64,000 bases of DNA. Origin: Saprospira grandis (lineage in GTDB: Bacteria; Bacteroidota; Bacteroidia; Chitinophagales; Saprospiraceae). Location of the stretch: the NCBI RefSeq assembly GCF_027594745.1, contig NZ_CP110854.1:1302001-1366000 (forward strand), read 5' to 3'. The notes under the pieces are model-generated. The model saw only the letters and a list, made by a program, of their open reading frames with translations, did no database searches and had not been told where the DNA came from. The position numbers and the translations under genes were made by a program. Shown here one piece after another: positions 1 to 8,540 of this stretch. Within the stretch, counting starts at the first letter, position 1; every line of letters starts with the position of its first letter.

Positions 1-1749
1 TGCCGTAGCCTCAGAATAAGGCTTACTAAAGCCGCCGCCTTCCTGCATCATGCCATAATAAGAGACATTACCCACACGCTCATTCATTCCATAAACCGTA
101 ATCATAGAGTAAGCCATACGGGTCACATGATCGAGATCTGATTGAGCGCCAGTAGAAATTTTGCCAAAGACAATTTCCTCTGCTGCACGGCCACCCATCG
201 TCATACACATACGGTCCAGCAACTGCTCTACGGTAGTAATGTGTTGTTCTTTGGGCAAATATTGGGCATAACCAAGAGCCGCAATACCGCGGGGAACAAT
301 GGTCACCTTGACCAAAGGCATGGCATTTTCTAAAAACCAGCCACAAAGCGTATGTCCGGCTTCATGATAAGCAATCACTCGTTTTTCTTCTGGAGAAATC
401 AGTTTGTTCTTTTTCTCCAAACCGCCAATCACTCGATCAATAGCGTCATTAAAATCATTCATTTCTACAAATTGCTTACCTCGGCGGGCAGCAATCAGGG
501 CCGCTTCATTACAGACATTGGCAATTTCGGCACCAGCAAAACCGGGAGTTTGAGTGGCCAAATTCTTGGCATCCACATCTCCAGAGATTTTGATATTTTT
601 GAGGTGGACGGCAAAAATTTGCTCTCGTCCCACCAAATCAGGCTTATCGATAGAAATTTGGCGATCGAAACGGCCGGGGCGCAAAAGCGCTTGGTCCAAA
701 ATATCGGGACGGTTAGTGGCCGCCATCATAATCACGCCTTTTTCGGTGCTAAAGCCATCCATTTCCACCAACAACTGGTTGAGCGTATTCTCTCTTTCGT
801 CATTGCCGCCCTGCATAGCGCCACGTCCACGAGCGCGACCGATAGCATCAATCTCATCAATAAAGATGATACAAGGGGCTTTTTCTCGGGCTTGGCGGAA
901 GAGGTCACGAACCCTAGAGGCTCCTACTCCAACAAACATCTCGACAAAATCGGAGCCAGAGATACTAAAGAAAGGCACGCCAGCCTCGCCAGCAACGGCT
1001 TTAGCCAAAAGCGTTTTACCGGTACCCGGAGGGCCTACCAAAAGCACCCCTTTAGGAATTTTACCGCCTAGAGAAGTATACTTTTTGGGCTTTTTCAGGA
1101 AGTCTACCACCTCCATCACTTCTTCCTTGGCCTCATCTAGGCCAGCAACATCTTTAAAGCTAGCATTTACTTTACCGTCCTTATCGAACAAAGTAGCTTT
1201 AGAGCGGCCAATATTAAAGATTTGAGAGCCGGGGCCAGCACCACCACCACCTACACGGCGCATAATAAAGATCCAGATAATAATCAGGATGGCAAAAGGC
1301 AAAATCCAGCTCAGCAAGCCGCCGATATAATCGTAGCGGGTTTCATTTTTCTGGTTGATGCTAAAATCGGGATCATCCTGAGCAATCTTCTGCTCTAGAT
1401 CATCTAATTTTTTGAGGAAATACTCCATATCGCCCACCGTATAGCTATAATTGGGGGCATCATTATTAAAAGAAGAGCGAGGCAACTTGCTATACTCCTC
1501 CTTTTTCAAGGCATCTTCCGTTAGATAAACCTCTGCTTGACTTTTATTGACGATGATAATTTTATCAACATCTTTTTGAGCGATAATCGTCTCTAACTCA
1601 TTCCAACTTAGGTCCTTGGTTTTGGGGCTCACCCAAATCAAGTTCACACTAATGAGCAAGAGAGCAAGAAGGCCATAAATCCAATAATAATTGAACTTGG
1701 GGCCGTTGTTCTTATCTCCCTGTGGTTGGTTATTGGGATTGTTTTGCAT
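1..1749 (-). CDS. ftsH: ATP-dependent zinc metalloprotease FtsH (C-terminus beyond the window)
   Basis: Membrane-anchored AAA+ protease that unfolds and degrades membrane and regulatory proteins. The frame is open for 583 codons from the ATG at 1749 to the window edge, so the C-terminus is missing. Two membrane segments are visible, near residues 21-40 and 143-165, the second followed by a glycine-rich linker. The Walker A motif GPPGTGKT lies near residue 240, and the zinc-binding HEAGH near residue 461. The last visible residues include NERVGN followed by a YYGMM stretch, as in other FtsH proteins. It lies 120 bp downstream of rsfS on the same strand, a neighbourhood familiar in Bacteroidota. 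Very sure of identity. Confidence 0.97.
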   Translation of the reverse strand, partial: MQNNPNNQPQGDKNNGPKFNYYWIYGLLALLLISVNLIWVSPKTKDLSWNELETIIAQKDVDKIIIVNKSQAEVYLTEDALKKEEYSKLPRSSFNNDAPNYSYTVGDMEYFLKKLDDLEQKIAQDDPDFSINQKNETRYDYIGGLLSWILPFAILIIIWIFIMRRVGGGGAGPGSQIFNIGRSKATLFDKDGKVNASFKDVAGLDEAKEEVMEVVDFLKKPKKYTSLGGKIPKGVLLVGPPGTGKTLLAKAVAGEAGVPFFSISGSDFVEMFVGVGASRVRDLFRQAREKAPCIIFIDEIDAIGRARGRGAMQGGNDERENTLNQLLVEMDGFSTEKGVIMMAATNRPDILDQALLRPGRFDRQISIDKPDLVGREQIFAVHLKNIKISGDVDAKNLATQTPGFAGAEIANVCNEAALIAARRGKQFVEMNDFNDAIDRVIGGLEKKNKLISPEEKRVIAYHEAGHTLCGWFLENAMPLVKVTIVPRGIAALGYAQYLPKEQHITTVEQLLDRMCMTMGGRAAEEIVFGKISTGAQSDLDHVTRMAYSMITVYGMNERVGNVSYYGMMQEGGGFSKPYSEATA

Positions 1750-1869
1750 AATAAAATATCAGAAAATGTATAATAATGGACCAATTGAAAAGATAGGCCC
1801 AAACTATGAGAAAGACAAGATTGCCTTTGTGTTGGTTTTTACTAAAGCCTAATCTAGATTGAATCTAGA

Positions 1870-2226
1870 CTAAAGAGTTGGATACTCCTTACGGTTGGCA
1901 TCACTCCAGAGGCCTTCTAAGTTGTAGAATTTTCTTTTTTCCTCATTAAAAACGTGAATCACCAGCGTAAAATAATCGAGTAGGCGCCAATGGCCACCTT
2001 GTTTGCCTTCTGTATGATTGGGGCGTTCGCCCAGCTGTTCCCAGAGGGTTTTCTCTATATTTTTGGCAATACCGTTGATATGGGTAGAGGAAGTACCATG
2101 ACAAATCAGGAAAATGTTTGTGCTGGCCTCATCTACTCCAGAGAGGTCTAAAGAGACAATATTTACCGCTTTGCGGTCTTGCATAGCTTCTACAGCGACG
2201 GCCAATAGGTCCTGCAATTGAGGCAT
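1870..2226 (-). CDS. rsfS: Ribosomal silencing factor RsfS
   Basis: RsfS (Iojap family) binds ribosomal protein L14 and blocks subunit joining when nutrients are scarce. From the ATG at 2226 the product is 118 residues, the usual size. A longer frame begins at a TTG (2262) and adds 12 residues. I prefer the ATG because a purine-rich AAGAAG stretch precedes it and the length then fits the family. Family features seen: an early VAVEAMQDRK segment, LDLSGVDEAST, and the GxxGHWRLLDYFTLVIHVF block. It is divergent from birA and precedes ftsH on the same strand. Confidence 0.93.
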   Translation of the reverse strand: MPQLQDLLAVAVEAMQDRKAVNIVSLDLSGVDEASTNIFLICHGTSSTHINGIAKNIEKTLWEQLGERPNHTEGKQGGHWRLLDYFTLVIHVFNEEKRKFYNLEGLWSDANRKEYPTL

Positions 2227-2354
2227 TTTTTCTTCTTTTTGCGAAAGCTCTTGTTTATTCAAATCGACTTATATTAAATTGTGGCCCCATTAAAAGACCA
2301 AAGAGAGTGAAAGGCCCTAAAGTTAGGGCTAAAAATCAAAAAAGCAGCTATGTT

Positions 2355-3125
2355 ATGCCCAAGCAATCAGATAACAGTCTTTTTGTCGGAAAGGTTGCCA
2401 TCCGTCATAAACGCCTAGATTCGACCAACCGCTATGCGCTTGACTTCTTGTCAAAAAGTTTACCAACGGAAGGAACTGCCATTATTGCAGATGAACAATG
2501 GGCGGGCCGCGGCCAAAAAGGCAACAACTGGTTATCGGAAGCAGGACAGAATATAGCTCTAAGCCTTATTTTACGGCCAAAGTTCCTGCTTGTTAAAGAA
2601 CAATTCCTTTGGAACATGGCTATTTCCTTGGCGGTGCATGAGGTCCTGACAAATTGCCAGCTTCAACTGCCGCATTATATTAAGTGGCCCAATGATATTT
2701 ATGTGGGCAACTTTAAGGTGGGCGGCATCCTCATAGAGAACCAACTGCGGGGCAGCTACCTTGATTGGTCTGTGGTGGGCATAGGCTTAAATGTCTTTCA
2801 AAAAGATTTCTCTCCTAAATTGCCCAATCCCAGCTCATTAGCCCTACTGACAGAAAAAAAATTGAACATTGATTCAATTCTTTCGCAACTATACGCAGCC
2901 ATAGAACGTCTATACCTCAAACTGCGGCAAGGCCACGGCCAAGAACTTTGGTCCTTATATGAAAGCAAACTTTGGCGCTATAAGGAATGGTCCAAATTTA
3001 AGTGGCAGGAAAAGGAGCATGAAGGCCGAATTTGGGGCGTAGCCCCCAATGGCCAACTCAAAATTATAGACCGAAAAGGACAGCTGCATTTATTCAACTT
3101 TAAGGAAGTTCAATATATACTATAA
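2355..3125 (+). CDS. birA: Biotin--[acetyl-CoA-carboxylase] ligase (no DNA-binding domain)
   Basis: Attaches biotin to the carboxyl-carrier protein of biotin-dependent carboxylases. The 256-residue product shows the ligase signatures GRGQKGNNW (biotinyl-AMP loop), WPNDIY and KVGGILIE, the last holding the active-site lysine region. There is no N-terminal helix-turn-helix, so this is the short, non-repressor type usual in this phylum. The open frame extends upstream to a GTG at 2307 (16 extra residues), but the ATG at 2355 begins just before the conserved start of the domain and is preferred. The C-terminal SH3-like part is present. Confidence 0.93.
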   Translation: MPKQSDNSLFVGKVAIRHKRLDSTNRYALDFLSKSLPTEGTAIIADEQWAGRGQKGNNWLSEAGQNIALSLILRPKFLLVKEQFLWNMAISLAVHEVLTNCQLQLPHYIKWPNDIYVGNFKVGGILIENQLRGSYLDWSVVGIGLNVFQKDFSPKLPNPSSLALLTEKKLNIDSILSQLYAAIERLYLKLRQGHGQELWSLYESKLWRYKEWSKFKWQEKEHEGRIWGVAPNGQLKIIDRKGQLHLFNFKEVQYIL

Positions 3126-3230
3126 TTCCTTTTTTTCGGGCATACTGTTTGATGTTAAGAATTTTACAATACTGACGATGTTGTAAGTTAGAGGATTCAA
3201 GGGACGAGCTTGGATTCTCTTTTTTTGGTC

Positions 3231-3656
3231 CTATTGCAATATAGGAGGCTCATCTTTGCCCCCCTCCTTTACTTCCTCTATATCTGAAAAAGGAATATCT
3301 AAGGGTTTATTCTCTTTTTTTGACGGCAATAAGCGGCTGCTGCCAAAATCCCAAAGGGTTTTTAGGTATAAAAAGCCTAAAAATGGGCTGAAAGCGGCTA
3401 GGCCTAGTAAGCTTCCGCCTATTCCTAACCAAATATTTTTGGCATAGAGGCCTTTGATATAATTATACACTCTAAGCAGTAACTGCCGATTGATCAATAA
3501 GACCCCAACAGATAAGGCGGCAACAATCCACCAAACAAACTGCTTGAGGAAACCAATCACCACATAAATCAGTACCGAGACAACAATTAGGGCCAATAAC
3601 AATTGTATAAAACGAGCCAAGGGGCTGCTCTTTTCTTTTTCTTCTAAGTTCAACAT
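3231..3656 (-). CDS. Small membrane protein, function unknown
   Basis: A 141-residue protein not assigned to a family. From the ATG at 3656 it has a short charged N-terminus (LEEKEKSS). Three to four hydrophobic segments follow: ALIVVSVLIYVVIGFL, VWWIVAALSVGVLLI and IGGSLLGLAAFSPFLGFLYL. The acidic, proline-containing C-terminal tail is probably cytoplasmic. A longer frame starts at a GTG at 3692 and is less likely. It converges on birA and stands alone. The composition supports a real inner-membrane protein; the role is open. Confidence 0.7.
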   Translation of the reverse strand: MLNLEEKEKSSPLARFIQLLLALIVVSVLIYVVIGFLKQFVWWIVAALSVGVLLINRQLLLRVYNYIKGLYAKNIWLGIGGSLLGLAAFSPFLGFLYLKTLWDFGSSRLLPSKKENKPLDIPFSDIEEVKEGGKDEPPILQ

Positions 3657-3736
3657 AGATCCGTATCTTTGGTCTGCTCTAAATATAGACACTTTTTAAA
3701 GGAGCTGCCTTATATTGGCCCCCTTTTTAGCCAGAG

Positions 3737-3894
3737 AAGGCGGCGAAGCCGCCGCAGAGGAGCGAAGCGACTGGCTGAGGGATGGATAGCAGTGGCCCGC
3801 AGGGCCAGACCAAAGCCGCCGAAGGCGGCTGCAGGGCCGAGCGAACCGCGAGCTGCGACACAGCCCGACCCGCCCAAAGGGCGGGGCAGCCCCA
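3737..3894 (+). repeat. R1 intergenic structured repeat, copy 1 (type A)
   Basis: First of 21 copies of family R1. Fixed words in order are AGCAGTGGCC, GGCCAGACC, AGGGCCGAGC and CGAGCTGCG. This copy has the type A ends: GGCTGAGGGATGG at the left, and CACAGCCCGACCC then GGGGCAGCCCC at the right. Variable hairpins lie between: GGCCC-GCA-GGGCC, GCCGCC-GAA-GGCGGC, and CCCGCCC-AAA-GGGCGGG at the end. A leading hairpin GGCGGC-GAA-GCCGCC opens it. The copy ends 40 bp before uvrC. Confidence 0.9.
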
Positions 3895-3933
3895 AAATAA
3901 AATGCTAAATAAGCCGCTAATTTTTAGCCTATT

Positions 3934-5745
3934 ATGAATAAAGAGGATTATAAAAAGCTTTTGCCCACATTGCCTAGCGATCCGGGTGTTTACCGATTTA
4001 TTGGGGCCGATGAGGAGATTTTGTACATTGGAAAAGCCAAAAATCTCAAGAAGCGGATTGCCTCCTATTTTACGAGCCGCAAGGATATGCGCCGTAAGAC
4101 GAAGCGGATGGTCATGGCCGCAAAAAAGCTGAATTATACGCTGGTAGAGACGGAGCAGGATGCCCTTTTGCTAGAGGCTACGCTGATCAAAAAGCATCAG
4201 CCGCGCTATAATGTGGCCCTAAAACACAGCCGGCCCTACCCTTATATTTGCATCAAAAAAGAGCGTTTTCCGAGGATTATGATTAGCCGAAAAGTGGTGC
4301 AGGATGGCTCTAAATACTATGGCCCTTATGTCTCTAAAAAGCGGATGTACACGCTATTAGAGCTAATTAAAGAATTATTTCAACTGCGCAGTTGTGCCCT
4401 CAACTTATCGGAGGAAAGCATTGCGGCGGGCAAGCATAAAGTTTGCCTTGAGTACCATATCAAAAACTGCAAAGCGCCCTGTGTGGGTTTTGAATCGGAG
4501 GCCAATTATATGGACAAAATTGAGCAGGTCCAAAATATGCTGAAAGGCCAGTTGGGAGCGGTGCGCAAATACCTCAAATCAGAAATGGGGCGCTATGCCG
4601 AGCAGCTCAATTTTGAGCAGGCGCAGCGGACAAAAGTGCAGTTGGCTTTGCTTGAAAACTATCAGGGAAAATCGACGGTGGTCAATGCCAATATTCGTGA
4701 TTTGGATGTCTTTACCCTAGCCCAAGATGAAAAAGGCGAGATGGCTTATATTAACTACCTCAAGGTGGTCGAGGGGGCAATTATTAACACCTTTATGCTG
4801 GAGCTCAAGCAGAATTTAGATACCGAAGCGGAGGATTTGCTGCTTTTTGGGATTCGAGAACTGCGAGAGAAATTCCAGAGTATTGCCCCTGAAATTGTTG
4901 TCCCCTTCGAGATTCAGTTGCCTTGGTCCGAGATCCAACTGACGGTCCCCAAAATTGGCGATAAGAAAAAACTGCTAGAGCTTTCTGAGAAAAATGCCAA
5001 GTATTTCATCCTCCAAAAGCAAAAACAAGCCTTGGCCAAGGCCAACAAAATGGGCAAAGCCGAGCAGCTCTTAGAGATCATGAAAAAAGACCTACAAATT
5101 GATGATTTGCCCATTCATATTGAGTGTTTTGACAACTCCAATTTGCAGGGAAACCAGCCCGTTTCGGCCATGGTGGTTTTTAAAAATGGGCGACCTGCCA
5201 AAAAAGAATATCGGCATTATCATGTCAAAACGGTAGTGGGTCCAGATGATTTTGCCTCTATGGAAGAGGTCGTTTTTCGCCGATACAAACGCCTTTTGGA
5301 AGAGAAAAAGCCCCTCCCCCAACTGATTGTAATTGACGGTGGCAAGGGACAGCTTTCTGCGGCCGTCAAAAGCCTCAAAGCCCTAGGCATTTTTGAGCGT
5401 TTGGCCATTATTGGCATTGCCAAGCGGCTAGAGGAAATCTTCTTTCCCAATGATCCCGTACCGCTTTTGCTCTCTAAAAAATCGCCTACGCTCAAGGTTA
5501 TTCAGCAAGCAAGAGACGAGGCCCACCGCTTCGCTATTAGCTTCCACAGAGATGTTCGTTCTAAGCAGTTTTTGCAAAATGAGCTGCGGCAAATTCCGGG
5601 CGTTGGCGAAAAAAACCAAGAGAAATTGCTCCTGGCCCTTGGTTCCGTCAAAGAGGTCAAGAAGGCCAATTTAAGCCAACTAGAGGCCATTGTTGGACCA
5701 AATTTGGCCCAAAAAATCCGTACTTACTTCGATGCCAAAAGCTGA
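3934..5745 (+). CDS. uvrC: Excinuclease ABC subunit C
   Basis: Makes the dual incisions in nucleotide excision repair after UvrAB has found the lesion. The 603-residue product is the family's normal size. It opens with the GIY-YIG nuclease domain (GVYRFIG and LYIGKAKNLKKR, residues 18-42). A UvrB-binding UVR segment lies near 205-240 (AEQLNFEQAQRTK), followed by the RNase H-like 5' nuclease domain (ECFDNSNLQG, VIDGGKGQL). A helix-hairpin-helix pair closes the protein (IPGVGEKNQEKLL). Its 3' end overlaps the convergent methylase gene by 22 bp. Confidence 0.97.
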   Translation: MNKEDYKKLLPTLPSDPGVYRFIGADEEILYIGKAKNLKKRIASYFTSRKDMRRKTKRMVMAAKKLNYTLVETEQDALLLEATLIKKHQPRYNVALKHSRPYPYICIKKERFPRIMISRKVVQDGSKYYGPYVSKKRMYTLLELIKELFQLRSCALNLSEESIAAGKHKVCLEYHIKNCKAPCVGFESEANYMDKIEQVQNMLKGQLGAVRKYLKSEMGRYAEQLNFEQAQRTKVQLALLENYQGKSTVVNANIRDLDVFTLAQDEKGEMAYINYLKVVEGAIINTFMLELKQNLDTEAEDLLLFGIRELREKFQSIAPEIVVPFEIQLPWSEIQLTVPKIGDKKKLLELSEKNAKYFILQKQKQALAKANKMGKAEQLLEIMKKDLQIDDLPIHIECFDNSNLQGNQPVSAMVVFKNGRPAKKEYRHYHVKTVVGPDDFASMEEVVFRRYKRLLEEKKPLPQLIVIDGGKGQLSAAVKSLKALGIFERLAIIGIAKRLEEIFFPNDPVPLLLSKKSPTLKVIQQARDEAHRFAISFHRDVRSKQFLQNELRQIPGVGEKNQEKLLLALGSVKEVKKANLSQLEAIVGPNLAQKIRTYFDAKS

Positions 5746-6224
5746 GTGCTGGCCGTCTGCATCAAAATGCCAAAACTGACAGCTACGTTCAGACAAGAGG
5801 TTTGTCCATGCCCTTGAATATAAATTTTCTGGTCAATCAAGGGCGCAACCTCTTCGGGCAAACCCGTTTTTTCGTTGCCCACAATCAGCAAATCTTGGGC
5901 TTCAAACTGGACCTCATGCAGCATTTTGGCGCTAGGATCCACCCAAGTGGCCATTTTTCGGCCTGGATAATTGGCCAGAAAATCGGCTACATCTAAAACG
6001 GGAATCACTTCGATATGCTCAATGGCGCCAGCCGTCCAAACCCTGGCCATTTTCTCCATTTCGGCTCTGGCAAATTTGCTTTTGCCTGGCGGTAGCAACA
6101 AATCGTTTTGGTCGTAGATATAGATTTTCTTCAAGCCATAAAACTCTGCGGTCCGAATCATCGAGGATAAGTTCGGGCGATATTGAGGCGCATGTAATAA
6201 GGCGGAAAGTTGAGGTACTGACAT
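5724..6224 (-). CDS. SpoU/TrmH-family RNA 2'-O-methyltransferase
   Basis: A SPOUT-fold enzyme of 166 residues that probably methylates a ribose in tRNA or rRNA. The three SpoU motifs are visible: RPNLSSMIRTAEFYG near the N-terminus, VGNEKTGLPEEV in the middle, and SCLNVAVSFGIL near the C-terminus. These form the trefoil knot that binds S-adenosylmethionine. It lacks an extra RNA-binding N-domain, so it resembles the compact TrmL/TrmH-like type. The precise substrate cannot be told. The gene overlaps uvrC tail to tail. Confidence 0.85.
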   Translation of the reverse strand: MSVPQLSALLHAPQYRPNLSSMIRTAEFYGLKKIYIYDQNDLLLPPGKSKFARAEMEKMARVWTAGAIEHIEVIPVLDVADFLANYPGRKMATWVDPSAKMLHEVQFEAQDLLIVGNEKTGLPEEVAPLIDQKIYIQGHGQTSCLNVAVSFGILMQTASTQLLASK

Positions 6225-6242
6225 ATTTATTTTTGTTTTTTT

Positions 6243-6292
6243 GGGGCGTTACTCCTTACAGTTGTCGAACTGCGGCCTAAAGGCCTTGTTGT
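6243..6292 (-). repeat. M2 repeat module, solitary copy
   Basis: A roughly 45-bp module with the words GTTACTCC, GTCGAACTGCG and CTTGTTGT around a short hairpin, here GGCC-TAAA-GGCC. The same module is joined to R1 copies at 27.3, 42.2 and 47.6 kb. Its hairpin stem differs in each copy yet stays paired. Confidence 0.75.
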
Positions 6293-6296
6293 GGCC

Positions 6297-6338
6297 AAAA
6301 AAGAGAGCCCCCAGCTAGCTGCGCTGGCTGGGGGCTCT
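6297..6338 (-). terminator. Rho-independent terminator of the PfkB-kinase gene
   Basis: Long GC-rich hairpin (AGAGCCCCCAGC pairing with GCTGGGGGCTCT) followed on the minus strand by a T run. It lies 19 bp past the stop codon. Confidence 0.85.
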
Positions 6339-6356
6339 TGTGTAATAGAGCAAAGT

Positions 6357-7271
6357 CTAGAGCTTCACTTCCATCAAGTTTTGGAAAGCTTTCTTACGAG
6401 CGTCCAAAGCAGCCTCATCAATTTCTTTGAGGCGGTTAGGACCAAAAGCTTCTACACAGAAAGAAGCGACTACAGAACCGTAGACCAAAGCACGCTTCAT
6501 GCTCTCCAAAGAGTGGTCATCTTCCTGAGCCAAATAGCCCATAAAGCCACCGGCAAAGCTATCGCCAGCTCCAGTAGGATCAAATACTTCTTCCAAAGGC
6601 AAAGCAGGAACAAAGAAAGTAGATTCGCCATGGAACAACAAAGCGCCATGCTCTCCCTTCTTAATCACCAAATATTTGGGGCCCATCTCACGGATTACAC
6701 GAGCAGCCTTTACTAGAGAGTACTCCCCAGACAACTGACGAGCTTCCTCATCATTGATAATTAAAATATCTACCTGTTTCAATACCGCCTTGAGCTCCTC
6801 CATGGCAATATCCATCCAGAAGTTCATGGTATCCATAGCAACCAATTTAGGGCGCTTTTCTAGTTGCTCCAACACCTGCATTTGTACAGCAGGCGCAAAG
6901 TTACCCAACAAAAGGTATTCAGGGTTTTTATAGCCTTCGGGCAATTTGGGGCTATAGTTCTCCAATACATTGAGCTCTGTGGCCAAAGTATCCCGAGCAT
7001 TCATATTCATGTGATAGCGACCGGCCCAAAAGAAAGACTTTTCGCCTTCGCGCTTCTCCAATCCATCCAAATTAACGCCTCTGGCTTCCAAAGCAGCCAA
7101 CTCCTCTGCAGGAAAATCCTCGCCAATTACAGATAGCAATTGTAAGTCTTTGTGAAAATGAGAAGCCGCCCAAGCAATATAAGTACCAGCACCACCAATG
7201 ATGCGGTCTGCCTTGCCAAAAGGAGTTTCAATGGTATCAAAGGCAACAGTGCCCAATGTCAATAAGCTCAT
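6357..7271 (-). CDS. PfkB-family sugar or nucleoside kinase
   Basis: Ribokinase-fold kinase of 304 residues that phosphorylates a sugar or nucleoside; the substrate is unknown. The PfkB C-terminal signature DPTGAGDSFAGGF near residue 235 carries the catalytic aspartate and anion hole. The N-terminal GGAGTYIAWAASH fits the GG motif that clamps the substrate. I start at the ATG at 7271 (MSLLTLGTVAFD), because the nine extra residues of the longer frame are not domain-like. Adenosine kinase-like proteins are the nearest relatives I can suggest. It is transcribed alone, with its own terminator. Confidence 0.88.
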   Translation of the reverse strand: MSLLTLGTVAFDTIETPFGKADRIIGGAGTYIAWAASHFHKDLQLLSVIGEDFPAEELAALEARGVNLDGLEKREGEKSFFWAGRYHMNMNARDTLATELNVLENYSPKLPEGYKNPEYLLLGNFAPAVQMQVLEQLEKRPKLVAMDTMNFWMDIAMEELKAVLKQVDILIINDEEARQLSGEYSLVKAARVIREMGPKYLVIKKGEHGALLFHGESTFFVPALPLEEVFDPTGAGDSFAGGFMGYLAQEDDHSLESMKRALVYGSVVASFCVEAFGPNRLKEIDEAALDARKKAFQNLMEVKL

Positions 7272-7396
7272 AGTAAAATTGATTTTTTTTCTGGGCACAA
7301 AAAAACAGAAAAAGGCCGAAAAAACGGCAGCCTAGCCCCCTTTTTTGTCTAGTCCAAAAGAAACTCCATTTTTTTTATGTCTTTTTTTGCAAAAAG

Positions 7397-7428
7397 TTTG
7401 GCAAAACCAAAAAGGGCTCCTATATTTG
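7397..7428 (+). promoter_or_regulatory. Promoter of the tRNA-Asn pair
   Basis: TTTG at 7397-7400 and TATATTTG at 7421-7428, spaced by 20 nt. This matches the Bacteroidota sigma consensus (-33 TTTG, -7 TAnnTTTG). Transcription would start near 7435, just before the first tRNA. Confidence 0.8.
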
Positions 7429-7468
7429 CATACGCAAAGAGGGAACAGCCCTCTAAAAGCAAACATAC

Positions 7469-7542
7469 GCTTCCATAGCTCAGTTGGTTAGAGCATCTGA
7501 CTGTTAATCAGAGGGTCCCTGGTTCGAGCCCAGGTGGGAGCG
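7469..7542 (+). tRNA. tRNA-Asn (anticodon GTT), first copy
   Basis: A complete 74-nt cloverleaf. The acceptor stem GCTTCCA pairs with TGGGAGC. The D arm is GCTC/GAGC, the anticodon stem TCTGA/TCAGA has loop CTGTTAA, and the T arm CCTGG/CCAGG holds TTCGAGC. The discriminator base is G. CCA is not encoded. Confidence 0.97.
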
Positions 7543-7567
7543 CTACTCATACACAACAATATATTTT

Positions 7568-7641
7568 GCTTCCATAGCTCAGTTGGTTAGAGCATCTGAC
7601 TGTTAATCAGAGGGTCCCTGGTTCGAGCCCAGGTGGGAGCG
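7568..7641 (+). tRNA. tRNA-Asn (anticodon GTT), second copy
   Basis: Identical over all 74 nt to the copy 25 bp upstream, and cotranscribed with it from the same promoter. A strong terminator follows 4 bp later. Confidence 0.97.
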
Positions 7642-7645
7642 CAAA

Positions 7646-7678
7646 AGCCCGACTTCATTTGAAGTTGGGCTTTTTTTT
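7646..7678 (+). terminator. Terminator of the tRNA-Asn operon
   Basis: The 12-bp stem AGCCCGACTTCA/TGAAGTTGGGCT (one G-T pair) is followed by eight T residues. It touches the stop codon of the convergent lipoprotein gene. Confidence 0.93.
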
Positions 7679-8516
7679 ATTCCTGCAAGCGCTTTAAGGC
7701 CTTAGGCCGCAAGCGCCACAGCTTGGCCCCCGATAAAATTGAGCGCTCTGTGGTTAAATACAGCTGCGCATCTGGTCCAAAACAAAGGGCCTCTTGCTGC
7801 CGCAAAGGCAGGCGTATGCGCTGCTCTAATGGACCAAAACGGCCCCGCTCAAAAGAAAAGCGGTACAAATGCCGCATACTTAATAAATAAAGGCTTTGCT
7901 CTTCTTCTCGATAAGCCGCGGCCGTAACCGATTGCCATAACCCTCCCTTTTTTAGCTGTACGCTATCGCAGAGGCGGGCCGCCTGCGGCCCCGCCTCTTT
8001 GCCCAAGGCATAGAGATAATGCCAGCCATCATGCGGACGATGGCGGTTTTTGGTCACTATATATAAGCTGTCGCCTTGGGTAAAAAGGGCCTCGGCATCA
8101 AAGTGGCGCTGCCAAGAGGCGGCGGGAAAAGCAATTTGCTCTGGATAATAAAAGCTAATTTTTTGAGGCTGAATTTCCTTTTGGTCCAAAGCCGATTTTG
8201 GAAAAAAATAGATGCAAAGATCTTGGCGCTGATTTAAATTATTGCCCATATCGGCCAAGTAAATAAATGCGCTATCAGTAGCAAGCGCCTCCCAATCTAC
8301 ATTGGGCGCTAAAATGTTGATGCTGCGCTGCAAACGCCCTTTTTGGTCCAATTCATAGAGCAAAGGAGAGTTTCCACCATCATTATGGGTATAAAAACTG
8401 CCGCTGCTGTCGATCCAAAGACCAGAACTTTCCGAAATAGGCAGGCGGCCCAAAGAACTCAAGCGACAAGCCGACAAACTTAGGCAAAGGAGCAAAATGC
8501 CAATACAACTTTTCAT
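7677..8516 (-). CDS. Lipoprotein, predicted beta-propeller
   Basis: A 279-residue exported lipoprotein. From the ATG at 8516 there is a signal peptide with lipobox SLSAC, cysteine at residue 17. The mature part opens with ISESSGLW then THNDGGN and YELD. That pattern is known from propeller-like proteins of the SdiA-regulated or esterase-like phytase type, which compare an expected with an observed value in surface proteins. Regularly spaced short hydrophobic strands (FIYLADMGNN, LYIVTKNRH, LYLLSMRHLY, LYLTTERS) support a propeller. No catalytic residues can be named. A TTG at 8525 is a less likely start. Confidence 0.75.
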   Translation of the reverse strand: MKSCIGILLLCLSLSACRLSSLGRLPISESSGLWIDSSGSFYTHNDGGNSPLLYELDQKGRLQRSINILAPNVDWEALATDSAFIYLADMGNNLNQRQDLCIYFFPKSALDQKEIQPQKISFYYPEQIAFPAASWQRHFDAEALFTQGDSLYIVTKNRHRPHDGWHYLYALGKEAGPQAARLCDSVQLKKGGLWQSVTAAAYREEEQSLYLLSMRHLYRFSFERGRFGPLEQRIRLPLRQQEALCFGPDAQLYLTTERSILSGAKLWRLRPKALKRLQE

Positions 8517-8540
8517 GGGCAGCAATTTTTGCGGTGGACA

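Noticed and set aside
352..1225. Long frames antisense to ftsH
   Set aside because: Shadow frames of a strongly conserved gene; no plausible protein features.
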